NCBI RefSeq assembly: GCF_025562715.2
Contig: NZ_JAPFCC010000001.1
Coordinates: forward strand, 3,366,501 to 3,430,500
Origin: Endozoicomonas gorgoniicola
GTDB lineage: Bacteria > Pseudomonadota > Gammaproteobacteria > Pseudomonadales > Endozoicomonadaceae
DNA: 64,000 nucleotides
Direction: 5' to 3'
The notes beneath the pieces were generated by a model, which did not search any database, was not told the origin of the DNA, and saw only the letters and a program-made list of their open reading frames with translations. Below are positions 21,029-31,407 of the stretch, piece after piece (position 1 is the first letter of the stretch; every line of letters starts with the position of its first letter). Made by a program: the position numbers and the translations under genes.

Positions 21029-21607
21029 ATGGCTTTTGAATTGCCTGCACTGCCATACGCTCGTGATGCTCTGGTTCCACATATCTCCGAGGAGACTCTG
21101 GACTATCACTATGGCAAGCATCACAACACCTACGTTGTGAAACTCAATGGCCTGATTGAAGGTACCGAACTGGAAAGCAAGACCCTCGAAGACATCATCA
21201 AGACATCAGAAGGCGGTATCTTCAATAATGCAGCACAAGTCTGGAATCACACCTTTTACTGGAACTGCATGAGCCCTGATGGTGGTGGTCAACCAGCCGG
21301 TGAGCTGGCTGAAGCCATAAACAAGGCTTTTGGTTCCTTTGATGAGTTTGTTGCCAAATTCACTGATATGGCCGTTAACAACTTTGGCTCTTCCTGGACC
21401 TGGCTGGTAAAAAATGCTGATGGTTCTGTTGAAATCATAAACACCAGTAACGCCGCCAACCCCCTGACCACAGACCAGAAGCCTCTGTTAACCTGTGATC
21501 TCTGGGAACACGCCTATTACATTGACTACCGTAATGTCCGTCCGGATTATCTGAAAGCTTTCTGGGCGCTGGTAAACTGGGAGTTTGCTCAAACTAATTA
21601 TGCCTGA
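21029..21607 (+). CDS. sodB: Superoxide dismutase, Fe type
   Basis: This is a 192-residue Fe/Mn superoxide dismutase, which converts superoxide to oxygen and peroxide in the cytoplasm. Metal ligands are H27 in LDYHYGKHH, the His of VWNHTFYW, and the Asp and His of DLWEHAYYIDY. The block FNNAAQVWNHTFYWN is typical of the iron enzyme. The ATG at 21029 is preceded by GGAG at 21017-21020. The in-frame start 39 bp upstream lacks such a site and would add a foreign tail. The stop is followed within about 12-15 bp by the end of the Tn7-like element, which makes the sodB 3' end a candidate attachment site. Confidence 0.95.
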   Translation: MAFELPALPYARDALVPHISEETLDYHYGKHHNTYVVKLNGLIEGTELESKTLEDIIKTSEGGIFNNAAQVWNHTFYWNCMSPDGGGQPAGELAEAINKAFGSFDEFVAKFTDMAVNNFGSSWTWLVKNADGSVEIINTSNAANPLTTDQKPLLTCDLWEHAYYIDYRNVRPDYLKAFWALVNWEFAQTNYA

Positions 21608-21616
21608 TGAAGTTCA

Positions 21617-21706
21617 CTTGACAGATACACAATTAAGTTGGCAATCAACACAATGAGTTGGCAATTACCACAATTTATTGGCAATTCAGACATTTAAATT
21701 GGCAAT
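21617..21706 (+). repeat. Tn7-like right end with four TnsB-type binding repeats
   Basis: Four direct repeats share the core TTGGCAAT at 21638-21645, 21658-21665, 21678-21685 and 21699-21706, spaced 20, 20 and 21 bp. Each core follows an AT-rich segment such as ACACAATTAAG or ACACAATGAG. In Tn7 the right end carries four overlapping 22-bp TnsB sites and lies next to tnsA and to the target gene, which is the arrangement here. The outermost base is probably in ACTTGACAG (about 21617-21623), but the exact terminus and target duplication cannot be set because the other end was not found. Confidence 0.75.
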
Positions 21707-21728
21707 CAAGGTTGTTTTTTAACCTATA

Positions 21729-21753
21729 CTGTCTGGTAGTAATTACCAGACAG
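21729..21753. promoter_or_regulatory. Perfect 10-bp inverted repeat before tnsA
   Basis: The arms CTGTCTGGTA (21729-21738) and TACCAGACAG (21744-21753) flank a 5-bp centre, GTAAT. The repeat sits between a plausible -10 box, TATACT (21725-21730), and the tnsA start at 21764. It could be an operator for a repressor of the transposition genes or an RNA hairpin in the tnsA leader. Position and symmetry are seen directly. The function is inferred. Confidence 0.5.
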
Positions 21754-22226
21754 TGATTTTTATATGCCATCAAAGAATATAAAGAACTCTCCTTATTCCG
21801 TATCTGAGAAACTGTATAAGCTCTGGAAAGAAAAAAAGCTACGTGGAACAGGCACAGGGCCAAACTATATACGAGGCTTAAACATTAATGAAGTTCGGTC
21901 TAGCAAAGGCAATCGCAAGCGAATCGTTCCTAGTATAAAAGCCCTTGGTAGACTTGTTCATTTAATGTCCGACCTTGAATACAAGGTGTTCAAATTTTTT
22001 GATCTTTCCAAAAATGTATTGGATATTCGTGAACAGTTCCCGCTTGACAGAGAAGTTACCCTTTCCATCGCAGAAAAACTTAAGATCAAACACCCATCAG
22101 TAACCGACTACAACACCAAAGAGCCTATGGCTCACTGGATGACAACTGACTTACTTGTTGATTACTTTGATAATGAGGGTAATAAAAAGCAGTTAGCTGT
22201 GTACATAAAGCCATCAAAAGATCTAA

Positions 22227-23946
22227 CCCGAATATTTCATAAATGAGCAACAAGTTCCGGAAAAAACATCCCATTCTGATTTTTTCGGAGGTCTGTTGCT
22301 CTACTGTCCATGAAAAAGGTATTACAACCCGAACTCACCATTAATTCGGATGTTTTTTGATCAGCACCTGCTTTTTCAGGACAACAGAATTCCCCAACAC
22401 TCTTTCTGTTGGTCGCTATTTTATTCTGATTGAGTTTATGAAGCTGACTATCCCGGTCGAGGCAGCGGCATTGAATAAAAGACTTCGGTTATATGCTGCA
22501 AAAGCCCTTTTATTGGACAGCTGCGGGGCAAGTGAAGTTTGATTCGGTCTTTATACTCAACCACTTTAACCGCGACCTTACAAAGTTTTGTGATCACGGT
22601 TGATGGCTGTGCCTTTTCCAGCTCCGTACCTTTCAGTGCCTTGGTTCTCAGCTCATAGTGAAGAACATAAGCAGCGCAGGCGTAAAACATTCTCAGGTGA
22701 TTTGCCAGAAAGCCTTGATCTGACAAGCGATCACCGGACAAATCACTTTTCAGATGCTTAATGAAGTTCTCATCCTGCCCTCTGGGACAATAAAGGTCTT
22801 CATATATTTCCTCGGGGGAAGCCTCCATCATCGAAGTCACAATAAAGCGGGGATTGTCGCCTTTCTGGTTGACCTCTGCCTTATAGATTATCCGGGTGTC
22901 CAGCCCTTTCCAGCTTTTTGCCTGATAGTCCGTTTCTCCGTAGAGCCTGAGTCGCTCAGGCTCTGGCATGTTGTTCAGTTTTGCCAGCCCGGTTTTAACG
23001 TCGAGAGCTTTCCGCGCTTCATCCAGCAACTCTTTGGCTTTAGGTCGCAAGGCCGTCTTGTGTCCTGCGCCTTTTCCCAGCACGTAGTCGGAGTGAGGGT
23101 CATCCTGAACAACCTGCATTAACTCTGGTTGGGCAAAGTGGCTATCCCCACGAACCAGTAAATGGGTTTTCGGCCATCTTGTACGGATCAGCTTAATGAG
23201 GCGCTGGAGAATAGCTGCATTCTCTCGGCCTGTGGGTGTTTTTCCAGGACGCAGGATCGAAGTGATCAGCTTGCCGCTGAGCCCCTCAAAGATCATTAAG
23301 GGCAAGTAACAGTAGTCTTGATATTTGGCGTTGAACAGGTTCATCTGCTGGCCGCCATGGGTGATAGCAGGCGTATGATCCAGGTCGATAATGATGGCTA
23401 ATGGCGGGTATTCATAACTGCTGATGAAGTGATCAGCCAGTGCTTTGGTCATATTATAAATATCCCGTTTGGTCATGGACTGACCAAGCCTTGTATACGT
23501 TGGAGCGGAAGCCAGATGGTTATCATCGTCCAGTGGGTTTCTTCCATTGGCAAGCTTAAAGATTGGGTCTTTACGCAGATGGTTGCTGTCGTTTGCATCT
23601 TCATAACCACAGGCCATTTGCAAAACTCTTTGGGCAATGAGTTCTTGCAGGGTGTGGTCGATGTAGGATTGATGACGTTTATCGTCAATGCCGTCAGTCA
23701 GCCTGGATATGATACCGCTGTGAAGCATTGTTTCACGTAGCATCAGGGCGCCAAAATCAGAGGATAATTCTCCGCCATTGAAGTCTGCCCGGATAGTTTT
23801 TCCGTTGGAGGGGTGAAAACGAAGCTGTTCTTGTGTAAATTTGTTCATGGCAAGTTCCGGTTTGCTTCTTCCGAAGCATTTTTTTGGTCGACCCAATTAT
23901 ATCAAGTGATTGGGCGGAACTTGCCTCTTTTTATGAAATATCCGGG
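22227..23946 (-). mobile_element. IS1380-family element
   Basis: The element is 1,720 bp, flanked by the 4-bp target duplication CTAA (22223-22226 and 23947-23950). The terminal inverted repeats are CCCGAATATTTCATAAA at the left and, on the opposite strand at the right, CCCGGATATTTCATAAA. Both continue into a shared AAGTTCCG block. A single transposase gene is read leftward. The element lies inside tnsA. Confidence 0.92.
22448..23848 (-). CDS. IS1380-family transposase
   Basis: This DDE transposase of about 466 residues starts at the ATG at 23848 (MNKFTQEQLRF). Candidate catalytic residues are the first Asp in IIIDLDHTP, the second in LLVRGDSHFA, and the Glu of the GQDENFIKHLK block, the arrangement seen in IS1380 and IS4-like enzymes. 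The longer upstream frame enters the terminal repeat region and was not used. The gene is intact and oriented opposite to tnsA. Confidence 0.9.
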   Translation of the reverse strand: MNKFTQEQLRFHPSNGKTIRADFNGGELSSDFGALMLRETMLHSGIISRLTDGIDDKRHQSYIDHTLQELIAQRVLQMACGYEDANDSNHLRKDPIFKLANGRNPLDDDNHLASAPTYTRLGQSMTKRDIYNMTKALADHFISSYEYPPLAIIIDLDHTPAITHGGQQMNLFNAKYQDYCYLPLMIFEGLSGKLITSILRPGKTPTGRENAAILQRLIKLIRTRWPKTHLLVRGDSHFAQPELMQVVQDDPHSDYVLGKGAGHKTALRPKAKELLDEARKALDVKTGLAKLNNMPEPERLRLYGETDYQAKSWKGLDTRIIYKAEVNQKGDNPRFIVTSMMEASPEEIYEDLYCPRGQDENFIKHLKSDLSGDRLSDQGFLANHLRMFYACAAYVLHYELRTKALKGTELEKAQPSTVITKLCKVAVKVVEYKDRIKLHLPRSCPIKGLLQHITEVFYSMPLPRPG

Positions 23947-24000
23947 CTAACCCCTCGAAACCTTCAAAAGCTGATCATTGAGTATACATACTGGCTACTA

Positions 24001-25130
24001 TTGATGTGAGCCAATACTTTGCAGGTGCAAAGTCTGTATTGTGACACCTCTGTTTTTGAGGTGTTTATGAGCAAGGTTGACGGTCGCAAAATTTCCCACG
24101 AAGTGAGAGAAGCCATTCGCATGGAAGCTATTCAGAAATGGCTTGATGGTGCGACTGTAAAGAGCCTTGCTGAAGAGTATGGAACTGATGAATCCTGCAT
24201 CTATCGGTGGACTGGAAGGTACCGCGATGGCGGGATGGAAGCCCTAAAAACTCGACCCATCGCCCATAGCAAAAACGCTAAGCTCTCACCTGAGCAACGA
24301 GAGTCCCTGACCCAAATCATTCTGACCAAAGACCCAACCGCTTACGGATTTTATAAAACGCTCTGGTCGAGGGATATTCTAGCCTCAGTAATAAAAACAG
24401 AATTCGATGTAACCATGCACCCTGCAGCCGTTAGTAAGATGCTCAGGAGAATGGGATTAACTCCTCAGCGGCCGGTGCGAAAAGCCTGGCAGCAGAGCAA
24501 AAAAAAAAGTACAGGAGTATCTGGATATACGCTATCCGACCCTTCGCAAACTGGCTGAAGAAAAGAAAGCAATTATCTACTTTATTGATGAAGCCAGCAT
24601 ACGCTCTGACTATCACAGTGGCACAACCTGGAGCCGAAAAGGCTATACGCCGACTGTCACAAAGACAGGAGCCCGGTTTGGCATCAACATGATTTCTGCA
24701 GTGAGTGGTGAGGGACATATGCGCTACATGACCATTCCTGGTCGCTTCAACGCCGATGTTTTCATCAAGTTTCTGAAGCAAATTGTCAGTTCTCATGATC
24801 GTCCGGTTATGGTCGTAACAGATGGACACTCGGCACATAAAGCCAAGAAGGTGATGAAATATCTCAGCAAGGAAGAGCGGCTGTTGGGTATCCAGATACT
24901 GCCTCCGTATTCTCCGGAACTGAACCCCGTAGAACTCATTTGGAGTGTATTAAAGTCGGGCCGCATAGGTCGTATGGCGTTGAAAACCAAAGATCAGTTT
25001 CTCAGAGCGGTCAGTTCTGGTTTGAAATCCATACAGAGGAAGAAAAAGATGATTTTAGGGTTCTTCCGAGCTGAGAACACTGCCTATGCTTGCTTAGAAA
25101 AAGTTCATGCATAGGGTGTGCGCAGATCAA
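24001..25130 (+). mobile_element. IS630-family element
   Basis: The element is 1,130 bp, bounded by the TA target duplication (23999-24000 and 25131-25132) that IS630/Tc1/mariner elements make. The ends begin TTGATGTG at the left and TTGATCTG on the other strand at the right, with weaker similarity inward. It lies in the TnsA reading frame 50 bp beyond the IS1380. Removing it with one TA joins CTGGCTACTA to AAAGGTG in frame. Confidence 0.9.
24067..25114 (+). CDS. IS630-family transposase, two frames joined at an A10 run
   Basis: The first frame starts at 24067 and encodes the helix-turn-helix part (VKSLAEEYGTDESCIYRW). The second frame encodes the catalytic domain with Asp in YFIDEASI, Asp in VVTDGHSAH and Glu in ELNPVELIWS. 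The switch is at a run of ten adenines (24499-24508), after which the correct reading is VQEYLDIRYPTL, reached with one A fewer or a +1 shift. Some IS630 elements use such slippage to make the full enzyme, but a simple inactivating insertion of one A is the alternative. Confidence 0.8.
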
Positions 25131-25473
25131 TAAAAGGTGTTCGTTTTTGCATCATTACAGATAAATCTTTCTCTAAAGACGTTTACGAAAACCTTGAGTT
25201 TGCTGGTTCATTTTATGATGAAGACAGGCTAATTGACGAAATGATACCCAACTTCATTGAAATAGAAGAATCCATAATTTCCAAAATCAGCTCCATGCAC
25301 AGTAGGATAAATTTAATTTGTGAAAGTGTCGACCAAGACCTGGCCATACCTTCTGGTGAATCTTTAAGAGTTTTTTATTACATGATTGGAACTAGAAAAA
25401 TTGATATTGAATTAAGAAAAGTATCTATCGGCCCATTAACAAACTCATCCATTCTTCAAAAATATATACGACC

Positions 25474-27876
25474 ATGAGTTCATCTACAAGCCTGCTTTTT
25501 GAATCTTGTTTGATCATCGAAACTGAAGATCAAGAGAAGAGCATTTCAATTAAAGATAAAAAAATTTTTCGGATACTTTTTTTTGATGATGAAAATGAAA
25601 TAGTATTTCTGATTAACATATCGGATGACAGCCTTCCCTTTCAATTATCAAATGAAGAATTCATGTCAAGAATGGAAAACAACCATTATTCTATATATAC
25701 AGGTAAAGACCCATTTGACACACCAATAGATCTAACAATACACGACAAAGATTCAGTAAAAACTGCCAAAAATAAAGCAAAAAAACAACAAATAATGGAA
25801 AAAAGGTGGCTACAAATAAAGAATCACATTAACAATGAACCAAATATTTTTTACAGTTCATTCAGATCAACTTTAATAAAAAGAGAGAAAAAAATATCAA
25901 AAGAAAATAAAAAAGAATATACCTTGTCATACATACCTTATAAAGATGAATATGGAAAAAATTGCAAATGCAGCCTCAAATATTTTTTAAAATACTTAAA
26001 GCTCTACTGGAAAAGGGGAAAGTGCTATTCAGCTCTTAGCGATGATTATAAAAATTGCGGGTCAACCGACACTAACCTCGAAAACCCGGGAAAGAAACGG
26101 GGACAAAAATATAAGGAAGACCCTCTAGGACTAATAGGCCGTGCACCTAAAAAAGTCGACCATCAAATTTTCGAATTTTTTATAAAAAAAGAGATAATAA
26201 AGAATAAAAGTGGTGTTAAAGAAGCATACGAAGCAATGAAGAGATCAGTTTATTTCTCTAATCCAGAGCAACTAGTATCAGCAAAACAAAAAACACTATC
26301 CATCTCAGAACAAGATATTGAAACACTAAAGCAAGGCTCCCTTTCTCAGCGACAGTTTGAAGTTTATTACTATAAAAACTATTCACCAGAACAACGAGAA
26401 AAAAACCGTGTAAGCAAACGAACTTATGACCTGGAAAGAGCACCAAAAACAGGCTCTCAGAAAGCTTTATTTCCGGGACATTTGTTTGAACTAGATGCGA
26501 CTGTCTTAGACTACTATATCGTATCTCACTTTTATCCATATAACCTTATTGGCCAGCCGACACTCTATTTAATTATCGACGTCTATTCGAGGTTCATCAT
26601 AGCCTGGTATTTGTGCTTAGGCAGGCCATCTGGTGAAAATGCTTTAAGAACTCTTGTGAATATGGCTACTGACAAATCTGAGTTGTTAAATAAAATCGGA
26701 TACAAAAAGCCATCTTGCTGTACTAAGAATGACATGTTCACAATACAAGGAATGCCTAAAGGGCTTGTTATTGATCAGGCTGAATTACGAAAAAATATAC
26801 CTAAACACTTTCAAAAAACATTTGGAGTACAAATCATCCAAACACCTGCTAAGCAACCTAAATGGAAAGGTACTATAGAAAAACGCTTTGATATAGTTCA
26901 GAGGTGGAATAAAATGTACGACCCTTCTTATGGCAACTACCCAAAAAAGAAATATGGCGACCCTGACGTTAGATTAAAAGCTATCAGGTTTTTTGATGAA
27001 ATGTATATAGAAGTAACTGACGCAATCTTTGAACATAATTACAAACCAATTGACAACCCAAAACTACTCAATGTATCCATACTAGAAGAAGGTTTGTCAA
27101 CCACGCCTGTTGAACTTTTTAATCATGGAATAGCAAAAGTAGGAGGTTCAGTAAAATCTTTCAGTAGAGATAAGATTTTGAGGAATTTACTAAAGCCTGG
27201 AGTAGCAACAAAAACTCTTCAAGGAATAAAGTACAATGGATTATTTTACTTACCTCAAATTGACAACGTTGAAGAATTCCTATCTTCTTCCAAAACAACT
27301 CAATACAGAAAAGTAGCTTTAAACAACAAACTAAACATTCTTGAACACGAGCAAATAGTTGACCAAATATACATGCCTCTTGATGGTTATGATGATCCTA
27401 TTATTTGCAACCTTCTTGATAGTTGTAACTTCCAAGTACAGAGCAATCTTCCTGAAGGTTTAGATATGAACGACAAGAATTCAATTAAAGGCATGTCATG
27501 GTATGAATACAATGATATTAAAGAGGAATACAATAAAACCAAGAAGAAGGCTGATGAAAAATACGAAAACATAAGGGATGAAATAAATAAGCGCCGAAAA
27601 CAAAGAATGGAAGATGCTAAAAAAAGAACTGATAAATTAACTGCTAACTTGTCAAACAGTGCATTTCTTTCCGGTGCAAATGAAAGAAAGAAAATGCTAA
27701 AAGAAAAACAGAGTAAGGAAGAGGCAGCAGCCATTAAGGAAGCATATCACTCAATGGATCAAACGGATACAGATGATAAGCAGCAACCTAATGATGAGCA
27801 GTATTATGATGATGAAATAGATTACTCTGACCTTATTGATGATATCGAAGACGAAATGGAACAAGACAATGAGTAA
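25474..27876 (+). CDS. tnsB: TnsB transposase
   Basis: This 800-residue DDE transposase of the Tn7 TnsB / retroviral-integrase type binds the end repeats and makes the strand transfer. N-terminal DNA-binding regions precede an rve-like core with D341 (LFELDATVLD), D434 (GLVIDQAEL) and E469 (KGTIEKRF), a D-x34-E spacing. The C-terminus is Lys/Glu rich and ends in an acidic tail, in the region that in Tn7 contacts TnsC. It starts inside the tnsA stop (ATGA) and its end overlaps tnsC by 8 bp. This is the only core tns gene without an insertion. Confidence 0.93.
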   Translation: MSSSTSLLFESCLIIETEDQEKSISIKDKKIFRILFFDDENEIVFLINISDDSLPFQLSNEEFMSRMENNHYSIYTGKDPFDTPIDLTIHDKDSVKTAKNKAKKQQIMEKRWLQIKNHINNEPNIFYSSFRSTLIKREKKISKENKKEYTLSYIPYKDEYGKNCKCSLKYFLKYLKLYWKRGKCYSALSDDYKNCGSTDTNLENPGKKRGQKYKEDPLGLIGRAPKKVDHQIFEFFIKKEIIKNKSGVKEAYEAMKRSVYFSNPEQLVSAKQKTLSISEQDIETLKQGSLSQRQFEVYYYKNYSPEQREKNRVSKRTYDLERAPKTGSQKALFPGHLFELDATVLDYYIVSHFYPYNLIGQPTLYLIIDVYSRFIIAWYLCLGRPSGENALRTLVNMATDKSELLNKIGYKKPSCCTKNDMFTIQGMPKGLVIDQAELRKNIPKHFQKTFGVQIIQTPAKQPKWKGTIEKRFDIVQRWNKMYDPSYGNYPKKKYGDPDVRLKAIRFFDEMYIEVTDAIFEHNYKPIDNPKLLNVSILEEGLSTTPVELFNHGIAKVGGSVKSFSRDKILRNLLKPGVATKTLQGIKYNGLFYLPQIDNVEEFLSSSKTTQYRKVALNNKLNILEHEQIVDQIYMPLDGYDDPIICNLLDSCNFQVQSNLPEGLDMNDKNSIKGMSWYEYNDIKEEYNKTKKKADEKYENIRDEINKRRKQRMEDAKKRTDKLTANLSNSAFLSGANERKKMLKEKQSKEEAAAIKEAYHSMDQTDTDDKQQPNDEQYYDDEIDYSDLIDDIEDEMEQDNE

Positions 27877-29616
27877 CGACAATGGTGGCAATAAAACAAA
27901 AGAAGATAAACAAAGAGTATTTTTCCAAGCGGTAAAAGATGGAAAAATCAAAACACCTGAATTTATTATTTGGAAATCGAAACAAAAAGCTCTCATTGCG
28001 CAATACACTGATTTTACAAAGGCAAACCCATACAGCAACTCTATTTTTGCTCAGGCTTTACCTCCTTATCTATCAGAAGATGAATTCATTAAATATGCCA
28101 ATTATTTTCCAAATTATTTTACAGAAGAGGTCAGAAAGTTAACCTCTCCGGAAAAACACGATAGAGCTACAACCGTAGATAAGTTATTCAGGGTCACAAA
28201 CAAAAATATTGAGGTTTTTCAAAAAATTTCCTCTGCAATAAGAAGAAGTTATACAGACAAAGTTCATGATGGCGAACATCAGAACTCCAGAGGAGGCATT
28301 GTTATATACGGCATCAGCTCAGAAGGAAAAACATTTGCTGTGAATTTCAGTTTATCCTATTTTTATCAGTTTATTGTCCACTTAAAAACCAGATCAAACT
28401 ATAAAAATTCCGCTCAACCTGATATGGATTTTGTCATACAAGTTACATGGCTAAAGATCATTTGTCCCTCAAATGGAGGCCCCATAAGCCTCTGTAATAA
28501 TATTTTATCTGCCGTTGATGCACTGATTGGTTCTGATTATGAAAAAAGCTTTAAATCAAGTTATGGGCATAGAACAGAACTTGATTTGAAAATATATATC
28601 AACCGTGTGAAGCAGGTAATCAAAGACATTCATCTTGGCGTTTTGGTAATTGATGAAATTCAGTTCATAGCACACGGCGAATCCAAACAGCAACTCGCTG
28701 ATTTTCTGGTTGAACTCAGCGATGAAATAGGAATACCTATTATCGTCATTGGTACTCTTGAAGTTATTTCAGCTTTCAGTGAGTTATCCTTCTCATTTAA
28801 ATCCAAACTAACAAAAGATAATGAGGTTTATTTTGAACCGTTTGAACCTGTAAATGGAAAAGCACCCAAAGGTTATCGCTCACTGATACGATTGCTATTT
28901 AAAAAATACCAAATTGGTAATCATCCAATACCCATAGAGCTGTTTGACGAACAGGAAAAAGTCCTTAGCACTGCAACTGAACAAGCCAAAGTAGAATCAA
29001 TAAGTGATGTTTTTTTTCATGAGACAGCTGGAATAACCCTGTATACCATTAACCTTTTTATCTTACTCCAACAACATATAAATTTACTGGAAGATAAAGC
29101 TAAACGTAATGCACGTAAAGCCAAAGACCAGAATAAAAAACCAACACCTCCCAAAACAAAGTCAGTAAATGAAATCAAGACTCTCATCAAAAAAACAGCA
29201 AAACAGTCATTCCAGATAAACAGGAAATACCTTAATGCCATAATAAGAGGTGATAAAGAGTCACTGCAAAAAATGAAAGATGTTGATTTTCGAGAATTCA
29301 GGCGAAAAGATGCTTCAAAAAAATTCCAGCCATCTGTCGATATTGAAGAGGCTCAGGAACAGTATGAAAAAAATGTCGAAATCCCCTCAAAATTAAAAAC
29401 CACCCTGGATACTTATGGCATTTCAGAAAAGATTGCCGATGAAGCCATTAAGGCTGTTATGGATGGTTACAATGATGAAACTGAATTCGAACTTATCACC
29501 AAGGCAATGGACCTTTGTAAAAAGATGGTTGAAAAACCAGACAAGCCAATTCGCTTGTCCCCTCACATTGAACGTGCCGATATAGACCTTGGTAAAGTAC
29601 AAGATGAATTGGAAAT

Positions 29617-31407
29617 GTAACTGCTCAAAATTGACTGGCAAATCAACCTCTACAGGTCAAAGAAAGTTATCCTGATCTTTCGTATATTTCACCGTATGCA
29701 CCTGCCTGACTCACTATTCTCCAGTACAGACAATGAACAGTTGCGTTCATTCGTCAAAAACCTTCTCGACACGGTCGAGAAGCAATCTGTGCAAATTGAA
29801 AGGCAGCGCGTTCAGATCGAACAGCTGGTCGAAGAGAACGAACAGCTTCGAGCAGAAATTCGCCACCTGAAGAAGCACAAGGGCAAGCCTAAAATCAGGC
29901 CTAATGTCTCGGACAAGGGCGATGATCAGGAAGACAGCTCTTCTGCGGAAGACACTGATCAGGCTGCCGGGAAAAGTGACACTGATCGTCCGCCGAAAAG
30001 TAAACGACCACGATCACAAGAAGCCGGTGAAACCGCTGCACCACCAATGACTGTTGACCGAGAGGAAATCTGTTCAATCGCTGCTCCCGGTGAGAACTGG
30101 CGCTTCAAGTGCTATATCGACTTTTTCCATACTGAGCTGGACTTGCGTTTTGTCACTACTCGCTACAGGCGTGAGTATTACACAACTCCGGAAGGCGGGG
30201 TGTCAGCCCCGCTACCTGATCATGTGAAAGACCGTTTTGGCGACAACCTGAAAGCCCATCTGCTGGATTTTTATCATTCATGCAGTACGACACAGCCACT
30301 ACTGCTATCTTGGCTGCACGACCATGGATGCTCAATATCAGAAGGTTCCCTGAGCAACATCCTGACGAAAGGCCATGATATTTTCCACCAGGAAAAAGAA
30401 GAATTGCTGGAAGCAGGGCTGACTTGCTCTGATTATCTCCAGGCCGACGACACAGGTGCTCGCCACCAAGGAAAAAACGGCTACTGCCTGTTTATCGGCA
30501 ACCCTTATTTTTCCTACTTCCATAGCAGCGACAGTAAGAGCAGGATTAATTTCCTGGGCTGTCTGCAAGGGCAGCAGCGGCTTTATCTTCTCAACGACGT
30601 TGCCATTGACTACATGGAGAATCAGGTTGATGTGTCGAAGAAGTGGATCACTGCGCTATCCGAATGCGGCGAGAAGCGTTTCTCAACAGAAGAAGAGTGG
30701 GAGAGCTTCCTTAACAGCATTGGTTGTGCTGCCCCGCAACAAAGGCGCTGGGCGACAGAGGGTGTTTTAAAGGCCGCATTGATGCTCAATCATCGCCTTG
30801 AGAACCTGATTATCCATAGCGATGGAGCCCGGCAGTTTGATACAGCCTTTCAGCATTCGCTGTGTTGGTACCATGCGGGAAGAAACATGGACAAGCTGAT
30901 ACCGGCCAATGACCTGGAACGAGCCGCCCGTGACACCGTGCAGGATCAGTACTGGTGCCTCTACGACGACATTGAGGCCTACCAGAAAAAACCAACGGAC
31001 AAGGAGAAACAGAAGCTCTACCAGGAGTTTGATCGTTGGGTAACACAGCGGGTTGACTACCCTGCCTTGCAGGCTGAGTTGGGCAAACTGATGGTTGTCA
31101 GGGAAGAGCTGTTATTGGTTCTTGAGTATCCGTGGCTGCCACTGCACAACAACCTGAGCGAGAGGCAGATCAGAGAGTATGTGAAACGGCGAAAGGTTAG
31201 CGGTGGTACCCGGAGTAAACTTGGGAGGAAATGCCGCGACACCTTTGCCAGTTTGAAAAAGACCTGTAAACAACACGGGGTGTCCTTTGCCAACTATCTC
31301 AGGGACAGGCTGACTGGAACCAATCTGATTCCGCAGCTGGGGCATCTCATCCTGAAGGCATCAGGCTATCAGGAAACGGTTCTTGCCAATGGAATATGAG
31401 CAGTTAC
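29617..31407 (+). mobile_element. IS66-family element with TnpC only (ISBst12-like)
   Basis: The element is 1,791 bp, flanked by the 8-bp duplication TTGGAAAT (29609-29616 and 31408-31415). The ends are GTAACTGCTCA at the left and its complement GAGCAGTTAC at the right. They begin with GTAA, as IS66 ends do. There is one transposase gene and no tnpA or tnpB, which fits the ISBst12 subgroup. It inserts into the 3' end of tnsC. Confidence 0.92.
29696..31399 (+). CDS. IS66-family transposase (TnpC)
   Basis: The 567-residue protein has a leucine-rich coiled-coil N-terminus (EKQSVQIERQRVQIEQL), a charged linker and the IS66 catalytic region. Candidate DDE residues are Asp in YLQADDTGA, Asp in IIHSDGARQF and Glu in HNNLSERQIREY. 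It appears intact. Its stop TGA lies inside the right terminal repeat, leaving 8 bp to the element end. Confidence 0.9.
   Translation: MHLPDSLFSSTDNEQLRSFVKNLLDTVEKQSVQIERQRVQIEQLVEENEQLRAEIRHLKKHKGKPKIRPNVSDKGDDQEDSSSAEDTDQAAGKSDTDRPPKSKRPRSQEAGETAAPPMTVDREEICSIAAPGENWRFKCYIDFFHTELDLRFVTTRYRREYYTTPEGGVSAPLPDHVKDRFGDNLKAHLLDFYHSCSTTQPLLLSWLHDHGCSISEGSLSNILTKGHDIFHQEKEELLEAGLTCSDYLQADDTGARHQGKNGYCLFIGNPYFSYFHSSDSKSRINFLGCLQGQQRLYLLNDVAIDYMENQVDVSKKWITALSECGEKRFSTEEEWESFLNSIGCAAPQQRRWATEGVLKAALMLNHRLENLIIHSDGARQFDTAFQHSLCWYHAGRNMDKLIPANDLERAARDTVQDQYWCLYDDIEAYQKKPTDKEKQKLYQEFDRWVTQRVDYPALQAELGKLMVVREELLLVLEYPWLPLHNNLSERQIREYVKRRKVSGGTRSKLGRKCRDTFASLKKTCKQHGVSFANYLRDRLTGTNLIPQLGHLILKASGYQETVLANGI

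Larger units (their letters stand above)
21764..25477 (+). pseudogene. tnsA: TnsA endonuclease, interrupted by IS1380 and IS630
   Basis: TnsA is the Tn7-type nuclease that cuts the 5' ends of the transposon. Joining 21764-22226, 23951-24000 and 25133-25477 gives 858 nt, a clean 285-residue frame, close to the 273 residues of Tn7 TnsA. The junctions read KDL-TPRNLQK and YTYWLL-KGVRFC. The catalytic triad is recognisable as E72 (LSDLEYKVF), D129 (MTTDLLVDY) and K149 (VYIKP), at nearly the Tn7 spacing. In the current sequence the first part stops soon after K149 inside the IS1380. The C-terminal part, which in Tn7 contacts TnsC, is cut off. The original stop overlaps the tnsB start as ATGA, so the genes were translationally coupled. 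Confidence 0.88.

Noticed and set aside
23473..23740. Additional frames opposite the IS1380 transposase
   Set aside because: These are shadows of the transposase with no motifs of their own.
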